Shown: positions 27,791 to 37,632 of the stretch, piece by piece
Position numbering within the stretch: position 1 is the first letter of the stretch
Layout of the letters: every line of letters starts with the position of its first letter
Source of the DNA: Arthrobacter sp. zg-Y844
GTDB lineage: Bacteria > Actinomycetota > Actinomycetes > Actinomycetales > Micrococcaceae
Length of the DNA: 64,000 nt
Reading direction: 5' to 3'
Assembly (NCBI RefSeq): GCF_024385465.1
Contig: NZ_JANFLS010000001.1
Coordinates: 1,116,001-1,180,000, forward strand
Made by a program: the position numbers and the translations under genes
Notes under the pieces: model-generated
What the model was told of the DNA's origin: nothing
What the model saw: the letters and a program-made list of their open reading frames with translations, nothing else
Database searches by the model: none

Positions 27791-28981
27791 TCAGTCAGCG
27801 AAGGTGAGGGAGAGTTCCTCGCCGTTGATCTCCACTTCGGCGTACATCCAGTAAAGCTGGTAGCTCTCCCGCTCCGGTTGCCACGAACCGCCCCGATTCA
27901 CTTCGGCGTCCAGGATGAATTCCCCGTCCACGGCCCGCACCGAGAACGGTCCCGTGGGATCGCTTTCGATGGGGTCGAGGGTGGGCGGAGTCTTCATGCT
28001 CCAGGAGATGTTCCGGTAACTATCCGGATCCTCGGCCGTCCACTGGTTCGGGCAGCCCTTCGGCATCAGTTCAGTCGCCTTCATGCACTTTTCGAGGTGC
28101 GCCGTTAGCCCGGCCTCGATTTCCCCGCGGCCGGCTTCCGTGACCTGCGGCTTCAGGTCGACGGTTCCCGCCCGTACAGCCGCAGCGCCGTCCGGGTTCA
28201 GGCGCGCGCTCACCACCCGGTCCGGATAGCCGGAATAAGGGCTGCCGGTAGCGGCACCCAGGATGTAGTCGCCGGGCAGGAAATTAAACACCGTGCTTCT
28301 GCGGAGCGCCTCCATGTCCTGGCCTGGGATGTCCACCCCGTTGACAGCGACGGCAGTGGCGTCTCCCCGCAGGATGTAGTGCACCTGGGTGCTCCCCAGG
28401 CCGATATTCAGCTTCCATTTCCGAAAGAACAACGCTTCGCTGCCGGCGGTGCGCAGATCCAGTGTTACGGCATGGCTGTCGCCGCCCTGTTCGATGTCCA
28501 CGCTCACGTCAGCCTGGCCGTCGGTGACCACCACATCGGTCACTTCAAAGCCGGTGATTGTGTTTTCCGCCTCGGTGTACACCTCGTTGGTCATCAGGGA
28601 GTAGTCCTCCCAGTCAAGGTCGGGACCCATGCCGATGGCCCGTTCCACGTCACCGTCGACAATTGCCTGAAGATACTCTTCAGCCAGCACCTGCGGGCCG
28701 TACACGGTCTCGTTGAAGTGCCTGAAAGCGAAGTAGCCTCCTGCAACCAATGCCGCCAGCACGGCGACGGTAACGCCGGCGGCGATCAACAGGGTGTTGC
28801 GCTGCGACGGGTCGGCTTTGGGCGGTTCCTGTCCCTGCATGCCGTTCTGTCCGGGCGGCGGCGGCCACTGCTGTTTTGGCCACTGCTGCCGGTCTTCACT
28901 GCCCGCACCCGGCGGCGGCGAGGCTGGGTACACCCCTGCCCCCGCCCCCGGCCCGTAGTAATCGACATTCTGGTCCGCCAT
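27791..28981 (-). CDS. Anchored protein with DUF4878/NTF2-like region (paralogue A)
   Basis: The protein (396 aa) has a Pro/Gln-rich cytoplasmic N-terminus (residues 1-60), one membrane helix (TLLIAAGVTVAVLAALVAGG, ~63-82) and a large extracytoplasmic domain. The latter opens with AEEYLQAIVDGDVERAIGM, typical of DUF4878/NTF2-like lipoprotein-type domains. A conserved CMKATELMPKGCPNQ segment (~residue 305) provides two Cys that could form a disulphide. It ends LSLTFAD, like its neighbour. Start ATG 28981 follows GGGGGAACAAGTC. Function unknown; envelope location is inferred. Confidence 0.75.
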   Translation of the reverse strand: MADQNVDYYGPGAGAGVYPASPPPGAGSEDRQQWPKQQWPPPPGQNGMQGQEPPKADPSQRNTLLIAAGVTVAVLAALVAGGYFAFRHFNETVYGPQVLAEEYLQAIVDGDVERAIGMGPDLDWEDYSLMTNEVYTEAENTITGFEVTDVVVTDGQADVSVDIEQGGDSHAVTLDLRTAGSEALFFRKWKLNIGLGSTQVHYILRGDATAVAVNGVDIPGQDMEALRRSTVFNFLPGDYILGAATGSPYSGYPDRVVSARLNPDGAAAVRAGTVDLKPQVTEAGRGEIEAGLTAHLEKCMKATELMPKGCPNQWTAEDPDSYRNISWSMKTPPTLDPIESDPTGPFSVRAVDGEFILDAEVNRGGSWQPERESYQLYWMYAEVEINGEELSLTFAD

Positions 28982-29064
28982 GACTTGTTCCCCCGGTTCA
29001 AGTACCCGGCTGCGCGGCCGGCACTCGATAACTTATCGGGTTTTATGACGGAGGTAACAATTAC

Positions 29065-29088
29065 GGCCCCGCCGGATCCGGCGGGGCC
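29065..29088 (-). terminator. Terminator-like perfect palindrome
   Basis: A 24-bp perfect palindrome (29065-29088) lies nine bases after the stop of the gene at 29097. As RNA it makes a GC-rich hairpin, but no clear U-run follows. Confidence 0.65.
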
Positions 29089-29096
29089 GCCTGCTG

Positions 29097-30323
29097 CTAG
29101 TCGGCGAAAGTCATGGTGATCGTTTCGCCCTGGATGTCCACCATGGCGGGCAGCGAGTAGAGCTCAACAGTTCCCTTCATGGCCCGCCACTCGTCACCCT
29201 CCTTCATTTCCGCATCCAGGGTGAACTGCCCGTTTACTAGCTCCACCGAGAACGGGAATGACGGGTCCCCCTCAATCGACTCGTAAGCGGGTTCCTTGGC
29301 CATGCTCCATTTGATGTTGCGGAAGTTGTTGGGATCCTCGCCGTCCGCTTGGTTGGGGCAGCCCTTGGGCTGCAGTTCCGTCAGCTTCAGGCAGCTTTCC
29401 ATGTGCGCCTTTGTCTGGGCCTTGATCTCCTCGCGCGCCGCGTCCGTGATCTCCGGGATGAATGCGACCCCCATCAATGATTCCTGGCCGTCCAGGCGGA
29501 CGGACATTTTCTCGTCCCCGCCGTAGCTGACGAACTTCGTTCCGGTAGGTGCATTGAAGGTGTACTCGCCCGGCAGCACGGCCAGCTTCCTGCCGTCCTC
29601 GGGCATTTCCACGCTGACGCCGTTTACGGCAGGTTCGGAGGCATCCTCATCCAGCGTGTAGCGCAGCGACCAGGAGCCCAGCGGGGCGTCCAGCTTCCAC
29701 TTCTTGAAAAACACTGCCTCCGTGCCGTTCTCTGACAGTTCCAGCTTCATGGCCTGGGTGTCGTCCCCCTGTTTGACGTCCACGGTCACGTCAGCGGTGC
29801 CGTCGTTGACCACCACATCGGTCACTTCGAATCCGCTGATCCTGTCGGTGGCCTTCGAGTAAATTTCGTTCGTCATCAACGAGTAGTCCAGCTCATCCCC
29901 GGTGGCAGGAGCCATTTCCATGGCGCGTTCAACGTCCGCGTCGACGAGTGCCTGGAGGTATTCCTCTGCCTGCACCCGGGGGCTGTAAGTCGTCTCGCTG
30001 AGGTGTTTGTAGCCGAAGAACCCTCCGACGCCCAGAATCACCAGCAATCCAGCCGCAACGCTGCCAGCAATGATCAGGCCTTTACGCCGCTTCGGGTTCG
30101 GCTGCTTCGATGCCTGTCCCGGCAGTCCGGGTCCCCCGGGTGGCGGAGGAGCCGCCTGGGGCCATTGCCCCTGCGGTCCCGGTGCCTGCGGAGCAGGGGG
30201 ATTGGGCTGGTACGGCTGCTGTGGTTGTTGCTGCTCGGCGCCCGGACCGGGCGGCGGCGGAGCCCCCTGGTTCCCCTGTGCGCCAACAACCGGACCGTGG
30301 CTATCCATTTGTCTGTCCCCCAT
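29097..30323 (-). CDS. Anchored protein with DUF4878/NTF2-like region (paralogue B)
   Basis: The protein (408 aa) repeats the plan of the downstream gene: a Pro/Gln-rich cytoplasmic N-terminus (residues ~1-75), one membrane helix (~82-105), AEEYLQALVDADVERAMEM, a matching CLKLTELQPKGCPNQ segment and a terminal MTFAD. The two are clear paralogues, and about 45 bases of upstream DNA including the ribosome site are also alike. This points to tandem duplication of the whole unit. Function unknown. Confidence 0.75.
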   Translation of the reverse strand: MGDRQMDSHGPVVGAQGNQGAPPPPGPGAEQQQPQQPYQPNPPAPQAPGPQGQWPQAAPPPPGGPGLPGQASKQPNPKRRKGLIIAGSVAAGLLVILGVGGFFGYKHLSETTYSPRVQAEEYLQALVDADVERAMEMAPATGDELDYSLMTNEIYSKATDRISGFEVTDVVVNDGTADVTVDVKQGDDTQAMKLELSENGTEAVFFKKWKLDAPLGSWSLRYTLDEDASEPAVNGVSVEMPEDGRKLAVLPGEYTFNAPTGTKFVSYGGDEKMSVRLDGQESLMGVAFIPEITDAAREEIKAQTKAHMESCLKLTELQPKGCPNQADGEDPNNFRNIKWSMAKEPAYESIEGDPSFPFSVELVNGQFTLDAEMKEGDEWRAMKGTVELYSLPAMVDIQGETITMTFAD

Positions 30324-30461
30324 GACTTGTCCCCCAGTTCAAGTACCCGGCTACGGTGCCGGTACCGGATAACATACAAGGCTTTATGGCATGGGTCACA
30401 ATCACGGCAGGGCTGGAATCGGGGTGCCGAGGAACCCCGGATAACCGGGAGGCGGAGGTCC

Positions 30462-31916
30462 CTAGCGGGCTCCCTGCGCAGGTTCCAGTGAGGGCATCGG
30501 CAGCCCGAACACGTCCTCCAGTGCCAGCTTCGCAGCATGCAGGCCGCCCATCCCGTGGACGCCCGGCCCCGGCGGGGTGGAGGCCGAACTGAGGTAGACA
30601 CCGGGAAGCGCCGTACGCCACGGCTTCGGGGACAGGACCGGCCGAATCAGCATCTGGGCCAGCGTCACTGCCCCGCCGCCGAAGTCCCCGCCCACATAGT
30701 TGGCGTTGTACCGGGCCAAATCCGCCGCCGTCGTCACCCGCGAATCGACAATCACATCCCGGAAGCCCGGCGCGAAACGCTCGATCTGCGCCGTGACCGC
30801 TTCCGTCATGTCCACCGTGGATCCGGCGGGCACATGGCAGTAGGACCACAGCACGGAACGGCCCGCCGGGGCCCGGGTGGGATCGAAGCCGCTGGGCTGG
30901 GACAACAGGACGTAGGGGCGGGCCGGGTGCCGGCCGGCGGCGACGTCGGCCTCCGCTGCGGCCAGTTCCGCCCGGGTGCCGCCCAGGTGGGCGGTGCCGG
31001 TACGGGCCATTTCCGGATTCGCCCAAGGGACCGGACCGGAGAGGATGAAGTCCACCTTGCAGGCGGCATTGCCGTAGCGGAAGCGTTCCAGCGCCCGCGC
31101 ATAGCGCGGCGGCAGGCGGTCCCCGCCCAGCTCCAGCAGCACCGAAGGGGAGACATCGAGGATGACGGCCCGGGAGCCGGCCACCTCGTCCAGGGAGGTG
31201 ATGCGGTGGCCGGTGGAGATCCTGCCGCCGTGCGCCCGCAGATCGTCGGCCATCGCCTCGGCGATGGCCTGGGAACCGCCTACCGGGATGGGCCAGCCGA
31301 CTGAATGGGCGAGCGTCCCGAGCATCAAACCGCCTCCGGCGGAGGGTAGGGACGGCATTTTCCCCACCGGATGCGCCGCTACGCCGGAGAGCAGCGCCGG
31401 TGCAGCGTCCTCCACGAACCGCCGGTTCCACAGGGGCGTGCCCTGGTCCAGGGCGGCCAGGCCGAAGCACGCCAGCGCAATCGGATCCCGGGGGACGCTC
31501 AGGAGGGAACCCATCAGCAGTTCAGTGACTGCTTCGCTGCGCCGGACCAATGGCTCCATCAGCCGTCGGTAGGCGGCACCGTCCCTTCCGAGTCCCTCCA
31601 CCGTCCGGTCCAGGTCCCGATACGCCAGTGCGGCGCGTCCGCCGTCGAGCGGTGAGGCGTAGGAAATCTCCGGCACCACCAGGTCAATCCGCCGGTCCAG
31701 TCCGAAGCTGCGGAAGAACGGAGAGGCCAGGGCCATGGGGTGCACTGCGGAGCAGATGTCGTGCAGGTGGCCGGGTGCCATCAGTTCCTTGGTGCGGCTG
31801 CCGCCGCCCACCGTGGACTGGGTTTCGAACACCTCGACCTTGAGGCCGGCGCGGGCCATGATGACCGCCGCCGCGAGTCCGTTGGGACCGGCCCCGACTA
31901 CACTGACATCGCTCAT
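30462..31916 (-). CDS. Phytoene-desaturase-like FAD oxidoreductase
   Basis: The protein (484 aa) has an N-terminal Rossmann FAD motif VGAGPNGLAAAV followed ~15 residues later by EVFETQSTVGGGSRT, and a C-terminal GVYLSSASTPPGPGVHGMGG FAD-contacting segment typical of the phytoene desaturase/retinol saturase group. The family oxidises or isomerises hydrophobic substrates. No carotenoid genes are seen nearby, so the substrate is unknown. Its ATG shares one base with the FemAB stop, so it is in an operon with FemAB and GT87. Confidence 0.85.
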   Translation of the reverse strand: MSDVSVVGAGPNGLAAAVIMARAGLKVEVFETQSTVGGGSRTKELMAPGHLHDICSAVHPMALASPFFRSFGLDRRIDLVVPEISYASPLDGGRAALAYRDLDRTVEGLGRDGAAYRRLMEPLVRRSEAVTELLMGSLLSVPRDPIALACFGLAALDQGTPLWNRRFVEDAAPALLSGVAAHPVGKMPSLPSAGGGLMLGTLAHSVGWPIPVGGSQAIAEAMADDLRAHGGRISTGHRITSLDEVAGSRAVILDVSPSVLLELGGDRLPPRYARALERFRYGNAACKVDFILSGPVPWANPEMARTGTAHLGGTRAELAAAEADVAAGRHPARPYVLLSQPSGFDPTRAPAGRSVLWSYCHVPAGSTVDMTEAVTAQIERFAPGFRDVIVDSRVTTAADLARYNANYVGGDFGGGAVTLAQMLIRPVLSPKPWRTALPGVYLSSASTPPGPGVHGMGGLHAAKLALEDVFGLPMPSLEPAQGAR

Positions 31917-33007
31917 TAGGCCGCCTTTTCGCCCTTCCGTCCGGGGATCCGGCCGGCAAGACCCTTGGCAGAAGCCGGCAGGCTGCGCAGCTTCGCGGGC
32001 GCCTCGCGCCGCAGCTTCAGGGCGTTTGCCACCAGAGCGTACCGCAGCGGATGGAGGGGAACGTCATAGGTAGTGGGGATGGTGACCACGGTCTTGGAGA
32101 AGTTCCGCTTGAACGTGGTGACGTTAATCAGGCTCGGGTAGTTGTCGCTGACGATCCCGGTCAGCCCGCACGCCGTGTTGCCCGCTTCCTTGAGGACCTT
32201 GAAGGCCTCCCAGAGCAGCAGGTAGGGCGCGTTGGTCTTGCGTGCGCTGTGCGAGCTCGCCGCGAAGTAGTAGACGGAATAGCCGCGGTACTCGGTGGTG
32301 ATCAGCCAGGACACGGCCTGTCCGTCCATGTAGGCCACCATGAGGCGCAGATGGTCACCGAGTTCGGTGAGCAGGGTTTCGTAGAAGGAGGACTCGAAAC
32401 TCGAGAAGCCGTCCCGCGAAGCGGTTTCCTGCATGATGGGGAAGAGTTCGGTGCGGAACACCTCCGCCCAGCGTGCGCGCTCGATGGTCTGGACCTTGAC
32501 GCCCAGCTTCTCCGCCTTGCGGATCAGGTTCCGCGCGTTGGAACGGAAAGACGCGAAGATTTCGTCCGTATCCGGAGTCAGGTCGACGACGATTTCCCGT
32601 TCGTACCAGCCGTGTTCCAGTGGACCGGTGACGGGTGGCTGCGGATGCGCGATCTGCATCCGGATGTACAGCGGGTCCACGGCGGGATCGGCCCGGAACT
32701 GTTCCTGCACGGTGGAAACGAGCCGGGCCTCGGCGTTGTGCGTGCGCGTGGTGAACCAGGTGGGGCCGTTAACGACCACCAGGGACGGCCGCAGCCGCCG
32801 TTCGGAGCGGAGGTAACTGGCGGTGGCAACCAGGGTGCCGCCGTCGTAATAGGCCCAGATGCCGTAGGGGCTGCGGCCAAGCTTCCGCTCAAAATCCGCC
32901 CAATAGGGGGTCTGCTCCAGCGGGATCACCACATCGGGGTGCGCGGCGGCGAGCGCCTCGAACTCCTCGTGGCTGAGCTGCTCGGAACGGTATGGAACGG
33001 GGGTCAC
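31916..33007 (-). CDS. FemAB-family peptidoglycan bridge aminoacyltransferase
   Basis: The protein (363 aa) resembles FemX/FemAB ligases that use aminoacyl-tRNA to add residues to the peptidoglycan cross-bridge. Visible features are EQTPYWADFERKLGRSPYG near the N-terminus, FRSNARNLIRKAEKLGVKV (~150), and the GNAT-like part AYMDGQAVSWLITTEYRGYSVYYFAASS (~235-265) with HSARKTNAPYLLLWEA. GTG 33007 overlaps the GT87 stop. The target bridge residue cannot be read. Its linkage with a lipid-linked mannosyltransferase suggests envelope assembly. Confidence 0.85.
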   Translation of the reverse strand: MTPVPYRSEQLSHEEFEALAAAHPDVVIPLEQTPYWADFERKLGRSPYGIWAYYDGGTLVATASYLRSERRLRPSLVVVNGPTWFTTRTHNAEARLVSTVQEQFRADPAVDPLYIRMQIAHPQPPVTGPLEHGWYEREIVVDLTPDTDEIFASFRSNARNLIRKAEKLGVKVQTIERARWAEVFRTELFPIMQETASRDGFSSFESSFYETLLTELGDHLRLMVAYMDGQAVSWLITTEYRGYSVYYFAASSHSARKTNAPYLLLWEAFKVLKEAGNTACGLTGIVSDNYPSLINVTTFKRNFSKTVVTIPTTYDVPLHPLRYALVANALKLRREAPAKLRSLPASAKGLAGRIPGRKGEKAA

Positions 33008-34464
33008 TGTGCTTCTTTCGCCGGGGCCGCATGCGTTTCCAAGGATACCGGCCTTCGCCGCCGCAGGGCCCAGCGGTCGGGGGCGCCGTTGAACGGTCCG
33101 CCCTGCGGATCGTCGACGCCGTGCCGGCGCACGGGGTCGCCGTCGGGCTCCAGGATGTCGGACACCACCCGGTACATCAGATAGAGCGTGGCCAGCACGT
33201 GGCCCAGCACCGCCAGCACATAGTAGGGCGAATCGAGGTTGTTCTCGGCCGCTCCGCCGGAGGTCTCTTTCGCGAGGTACATCCAGATAGCCCACCAGTG
33301 CATCACTTCGAAGAACTGCCAGATCAGGAAGTCGAGCCACCTCGGCCGGGCCAGGGCGACCAGGGGAATGAGCCAGAGGACAAACTGCGGCGAGTACACC
33401 TTGTTGGTGAGGACGAATGCCGCCACAATCAGGAAAACCAGCTGCGCCAGCCGCGGCCGGCGCCCGCAGCGCAGCGCCAGCACGGCGATTCCAAGGCACG
33501 CCAGCGCAAACAGCAGGTAAGCCCACAGATTGATGAATTCGGGTCCGACGCCGGTTCCGCCGGCCCGCTCCACGGTCAGGTTCCAGGCGAACCAGATCGA
33601 CGAGTAGCCCGCCGGGCGCTCCGCGGTGAACGTGAGGAAGAAGCGCCAGGACTCGTAATCGCGGAGCAGGAACGGCAGGTTGATGGCCAGCCAGGTTGCT
33701 GCCGCAGCCGTGAAGGTCAGCACCGCCGGCCGCAGGCGGAGCGTCCGCAGCGCGAGCACCAGCACGGCGCCGAGAATCAGCACGGGATAAAGCTTCAATG
33801 CGGCGCCCAGCCCGATCAGCACTCCTGCTGCCACCGGACGGTTCCGGGCAAAAGCCAGCATGCCGGCCGTGGCCAGCATCACTGCGAAAATGTCCCAGTT
33901 GATGAACACCGACAGGATCGCCGCCGGGGCGACGGCCACCATGGCTGCGTCCCATGGCCGCCGCCCGGCCAGGCGCATGGTTGCTATGACCGTGGCAATC
34001 CAGGCCCCCGTGGCCAGGAGCGCGTTGACGTCGAAATACTGCAGCGACCTCAGGGCCGTGCCGCCTTCGCCGGGAACCACCAGTGCGGTGGCACCGGCCA
34101 GGAGTCCCAGGAGGACCGGATACTCAAAAAGGGTGCCCTCCGTCAGGAACGGGAAAACGCCGTCGCCTATCCCCCGGGTACGGAAGAGCTCCGGCCAGTC
34201 CGAATAGCAGGCGGAGTAAAACTGGTCCGGAGTGCCCCAACCGCCCGCACGGCAGGGAGTCTTAACCAGGACGGCCAGCAGCGCGGAGACGATCGTGAAC
34301 AGGACCAGCACCCGTTCCACGGTGAAGAATCCGGGCGAGACCATGCCCGGGGCGGCGTGGCGGCCCATGGGGCCGCCGATGCCTTCCGCGAACTTCCTCA
34401 GGAACGGATCGTTGCGGGAGGGCGCCGCAATGCGCTGCGGGCCGCGCCGGGAGTTGGGCTGCAT
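33004..34464 (-). CDS. GT87-type membrane mannosyltransferase
   Basis: The protein (486 aa) is a multi-pass (about ten helices) polyprenol-phosphate-sugar-dependent glycosyltransferase of the GT87/DUF2029 type. It has a catalytic-loop-like YSDWPELF segment (~residue 75), GLGAALKLYPVLILGA (~210), a common motif of these enzymes, and NKVYSPQFVLWL (~365). It should transfer mannose from polyprenyl-phosphate-mannose to a lipoglycan or glycoprotein at the outer face. ATG 34464 was chosen; open frame continues upstream without family features. Acceptor unknown. Confidence 0.8.
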   Translation of the reverse strand: MQPNSRRGPQRIAAPSRNDPFLRKFAEGIGGPMGRHAAPGMVSPGFFTVERVLVLFTIVSALLAVLVKTPCRAGGWGTPDQFYSACYSDWPELFRTRGIGDGVFPFLTEGTLFEYPVLLGLLAGATALVVPGEGGTALRSLQYFDVNALLATGAWIATVIATMRLAGRRPWDAAMVAVAPAAILSVFINWDIFAVMLATAGMLAFARNRPVAAGVLIGLGAALKLYPVLILGAVLVLALRTLRLRPAVLTFTAAAATWLAINLPFLLRDYESWRFFLTFTAERPAGYSSIWFAWNLTVERAGGTGVGPEFINLWAYLLFALACLGIAVLALRCGRRPRLAQLVFLIVAAFVLTNKVYSPQFVLWLIPLVALARPRWLDFLIWQFFEVMHWWAIWMYLAKETSGGAAENNLDSPYYVLAVLGHVLATLYLMYRVVSDILEPDGDPVRRHGVDDPQGGPFNGAPDRWALRRRRPVSLETHAAPAKEAQ

Positions 34465-34661
34465 GGGTCCAGTATCCACTAGCGAACCACCGCTTCGGTC
34501 CCGGCGGGGAACCGGGGAAACGGACGGGGTAACGAGGGAAAATGCCCCTTGATGACCCGGCGGTCCGGACCCAAACCGAAGATGTGATGCCAAGCACGTA
34601 GACTGTGGAGGTTGTCTGCGCCGGGGGCGCAGCGTTCAACATTTTTCTTCAAAGGAGAACC

Positions 34662-35747
34662 GTGTCCGAGAACCCCATCCGGGTGGCAATTGTCGGTGTT
34701 GGAAACTGCGCAGCTTCGCTGGTGCAGGGTGTCCAGTACTACCGAAGCGCCGATCCCAACGAAACCGTCCCTGGCCTGATGCACGTGAAGTTCGGCGAAT
34801 ACCACGTCAATGACGTGCAGTTCGTTGCCGCGTTCGACGTCGACAGCAAGAAAGTCGGCCTTGACCTGGCTGATGCGATCGGCGCAAGCGAGAACAACAC
34901 CATCAAGATCGCCGACGTCCCGCAGACCGGCATCACCGTGCAGCGCGGGCACACCCTCGACGGGCTGGGCAAGTACTACCGGGAAACCATCACCGAATCC
35001 GATGCGTCGCCGGTGGACATTGTTGCCGCCCTTCGGGACAACGCGGTGGACGTTATGGTCTGCTACCTGCCGGTCGGTTCCGAGCAGGCTGCGAAGTTCT
35101 ACGCCCAGTGCGCCATCGACGCCGGTGTCGCCTTCGTCAACGCGCTGCCCGTCTTCATTGCCGGCACCAAGGAGTGGGCGGATAAGTTCACCGCCGCCGG
35201 CGTGCCGATTGTCGGCGACGACATCAAGAGCCAGATCGGCGCCACCATCACGCACCGCGTCATGGCCAAGCTGTTCGAGGACCGCGGCGTTATCCTGGAC
35301 CGCACGTACCAGCTGAATGTCGGCGGCAACATGGACTTCAAGAACATGCTCGAACGCGAGCGCCTGGAATCCAAGAAGATTTCCAAGACGCAGGCCGTCA
35401 CCTCCAATACCTCGGCCCACCTGAAGGCCGACGACGTCCACATCGGCCCGTCGGACTACGTCGCGTGGCTCGATGACCGCAAATGGGCCTTCGTCCGCCT
35501 CGAGGGACGCAACTTCGGCGACGCTCCGGTGTCCCTGGAGTACAAGCTGGAGGTCTGGGACTCCCCCAACTCCGCCGGCGTCATCATCGATGCCGTGCGT
35601 GCCGCCAAGATCGCCCTGGACCGCGGCGTCGGCGGGCCCATCCTCTCGGCCTCGAGCTACTTCATGAAGTCGCCGCCGGAGCAGTACAACGATGACCTCG
35701 CCAAGGAAAAGGTAGAGCAGTTCATCCGCGGCGAGGTCGAGCGCTAG
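34662..35747 (+). CDS. ino1: Myo-inositol-1-phosphate synthase (1D-myo-inositol-3-phosphate synthase)
   Basis: The protein (361 aa) has the actinobacterial Ino1 length. It has the NAD Rossmann motif [15 protein letters not shown] (~residue 10), the substrate-site segment [15 protein letters not shown], and [15 protein letters not shown] and SKTQAVTSN. It converts glucose 6-phosphate to 1D-myo-inositol 3-phosphate, the precursor of mycothiol and phosphatidylinositol. GTG 34662 follows AAAGGAGAA. It is divergent from the GT87 gene and three kb from mshA, which uses its product. Confidence 0.95.
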   Translation: MSENPIRVAIVGVGNCAASLVQGVQYYRSADPNETVPGLMHVKFGEYHVNDVQFVAAFDVDSKKVGLDLADAIGASENNTIKIADVPQTGITVQRGHTLDGLGKYYRETITESDASPVDIVAALRDNAVDVMVCYLPVGSEQAAKFYAQCAIDAGVAFVNALPVFIAGTKEWADKFTAAGVPIVGDDIKSQIGATITHRVMAKLFEDRGVILDRTYQLNVGGNMDFKNMLERERLESKKISKTQAVTSNTSAHLKADDVHIGPSDYVAWLDDRKWAFVRLEGRNFGDAPVSLEYKLEVWDSPNSAGVIIDAVRAAKIALDRGVGGPILSASSYFMKSPPEQYNDDLAKEKVEQFIRGEVER

Positions 35748-35760
35748 GACCCCGGCAGCA

Positions 35761-35802
35761 CAAGGCCCCCGTCCCCGGAACGCTCCGGGACCGGGGGCCT
35801 TG
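35761..35802 (+). terminator. Terminator after ino1
   Basis: A ~19-bp stem (35761-35779 with 35784-35802) with one imperfect position and a four-base loop lies 13 bases after the ino1 stop. It lacks a clear T-run, and the convergent fhs gene ends at 35840. Confidence 0.8.
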
Positions 35803-35839
35803 CCGTGCCCGGTCCTCCCCCGGGCCCCGAACCTGAATC

Positions 35840-37525
35840 CTAGATAAGTCCGCTCGGCGTCCCGTCCGCGGCGACACCCATGCGCAGCGCCGCAGGTTCC
35901 CTGGGCAATCCCGGCATGGTCATGACCGCCCCGGTCAGGGCCACCACGAAGCCGGCCCCGGTCTTGATGGACAGATCCCGCACGTGCAGGGTGAAGCCCG
36001 ACGGCGCGCCCAGGGCCGCGGGGTCGTCGGAGAAGGAGTACGGCGTTTTGGCCATGCAGACCGGCAGGTGCTCCAGTCCCCGCGCCGCAATCTCCTCCAG
36101 CCGGCGCAGCGCGGCCGGGGCAAATTCGACGTCGGCGGCACCGTAAATCTCCCGGGCCACGGCCCGGATCTTCTGCTCCACCGGCAGCTCGTCCCGATAG
36201 AGGAACCGGAAGTCCGCCGGTCGCTCCAGGGCCCGGAGCACCGCCGCAGCAAGGTCATCGCCGCCCGTTCCGCCGCCGCCGTGCGCCCACACCTCGGCCA
36301 CCGCGGCGCTGACGCCCTGCTCGGCGCACCAGTCCATCAGCCAGCGCAGTTCGGCATCCGTATCGGTGCTGAAGCGGTTGACCGCCACCACGGGGTTGAT
36401 CCCGAACCGGCGGACGTTCTCCAGGTGCCGGTGCAGGTTGACGACGCCGGCCCGCAGTGCAGGAAGGTTCTCCGCCGCCAGGCCGGTCTTGGGCACGCCC
36501 CCGTGCATCTTCAGGGCACGGACGGTGGCCACCACCACTATTGCGTCCGGGGCGACATCCGCCACCCGGGACTTGATGTCCAGGTACTTCTCCGCCCCGA
36601 GGTCCGCCCCGAACCCGGCTTCCGTCACAACGAGGTCGGCCAGGCGGAGGGCAGCGGACGTGGCAATGACCGAATTGCAGCCGTGCGCGATGTTGGCGAA
36701 CGGCCCGCCGTGGACGAGGGCCGGGGTACCGGCCAGGGTCTGCACCAGGTTCGGTTTCAGTGCGTCGCGCAGCAGCAGCGTCATGGCGCCCTGCGCGCCG
36801 AGATCGGCAACGGTGACGGGCCGCCGGTCGTAGGTGTAGCCGACGGTGATCCGGGACAGGCGTTCCGTGAGGTCCGCCAGGTTCCGGGCGAGGCAGAAAA
36901 CAGCCATCACCTCCGAGGCCACGGTGATGTCGAAGCCGTCCTGCCGCGGCACGCCCTGGGCCGGTCCGCCGAGGCCGATGACGACGTCGCGCAGGGCGCG
37001 GTCATTCATGTCCAGGACGCGTTTGATGGTGATGCGCCGCGGATCCAGGCCCAGCTGGTTGCCTTGGAAGATGTGGTTGTCCAGCAGTGCGGCCAGTGCA
37101 TTGTTCGCCGAGGTAATGGCGTGGAAATCGCCGGTGAAATGCAGGTTAATGTCCTCCATGGGCACCACCTGCGAGTAGCCGCCGCCGGTGGCGCCTCCCT
37201 TCATACCGAGAACCGGACCCATGGACGGCTCACGCAGGGCAATCATCACGTTTTCCCCGGCCCGGTGCAGGGCGTCCGCCAGACCCACCGTCACAGTTGA
37301 TTTGCCTTCACCGGCAGGCGTGGGGCTCATGGCCGTCACCAGGACCACCCGGCCGCGGACCGAATCCTCCCGCAGGAGCGCCGGGTCGATTTTCGCCTTG
37401 TACCGTCCGTAGGATTCCAGGGCGGCGTCGGGAATCGACGCGGCGCGGGCAATCTCCGTGATCGGCAGCAGGCGGGCCGCCCGGGAAATTTCGAGGTCCG
37501 AGGGCATATCGGCACTGATACGCAT
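35840..37525 (-). CDS. fhs: Formate-tetrahydrofolate ligase
   Basis: The protein (561 aa) ligates formate to tetrahydrofolate with ATP, giving 10-formyl-THF for purine and one-carbon metabolism. Motifs include [18 protein letters not shown] (P-loop, ~residue 52), [35 protein letters not shown], and [15 protein letters not shown]. Length and order are those of the FTHFS family. ATG 37525 is followed by [13 protein letters not shown]; a GGAAGG site lies upstream. It converges on ino1 and is downstream of mshA with a 107-bp gap. Confidence 0.96.
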   Translation of the reverse strand: MRISADMPSDLEISRAARLLPITEIARAASIPDAALESYGRYKAKIDPALLREDSVRGRVVLVTAMSPTPAGEGKSTVTVGLADALHRAGENVMIALREPSMGPVLGMKGGATGGGYSQVVPMEDINLHFTGDFHAITSANNALAALLDNHIFQGNQLGLDPRRITIKRVLDMNDRALRDVVIGLGGPAQGVPRQDGFDITVASEVMAVFCLARNLADLTERLSRITVGYTYDRRPVTVADLGAQGAMTLLLRDALKPNLVQTLAGTPALVHGGPFANIAHGCNSVIATSAALRLADLVVTEAGFGADLGAEKYLDIKSRVADVAPDAIVVVATVRALKMHGGVPKTGLAAENLPALRAGVVNLHRHLENVRRFGINPVVAVNRFSTDTDAELRWLMDWCAEQGVSAAVAEVWAHGGGGTGGDDLAAAVLRALERPADFRFLYRDELPVEQKIRAVAREIYGAADVEFAPAALRRLEEIAARGLEHLPVCMAKTPYSFSDDPAALGAPSGFTLHVRDLSIKTGAGFVVALTGAVMTMPGLPREPAALRMGVAADGTPSGLI

Positions 37526-37632
37526 GTTCTGCGTTCCTTCCGCTGTGCCGTCAACGGATTCGCTGGACGGCTGCTGGTCGCTGGATGGAAGCCAAGCTAC
37601 CAGCAGTGCCGGCCCGCGGGGGCTGCTTCGGC

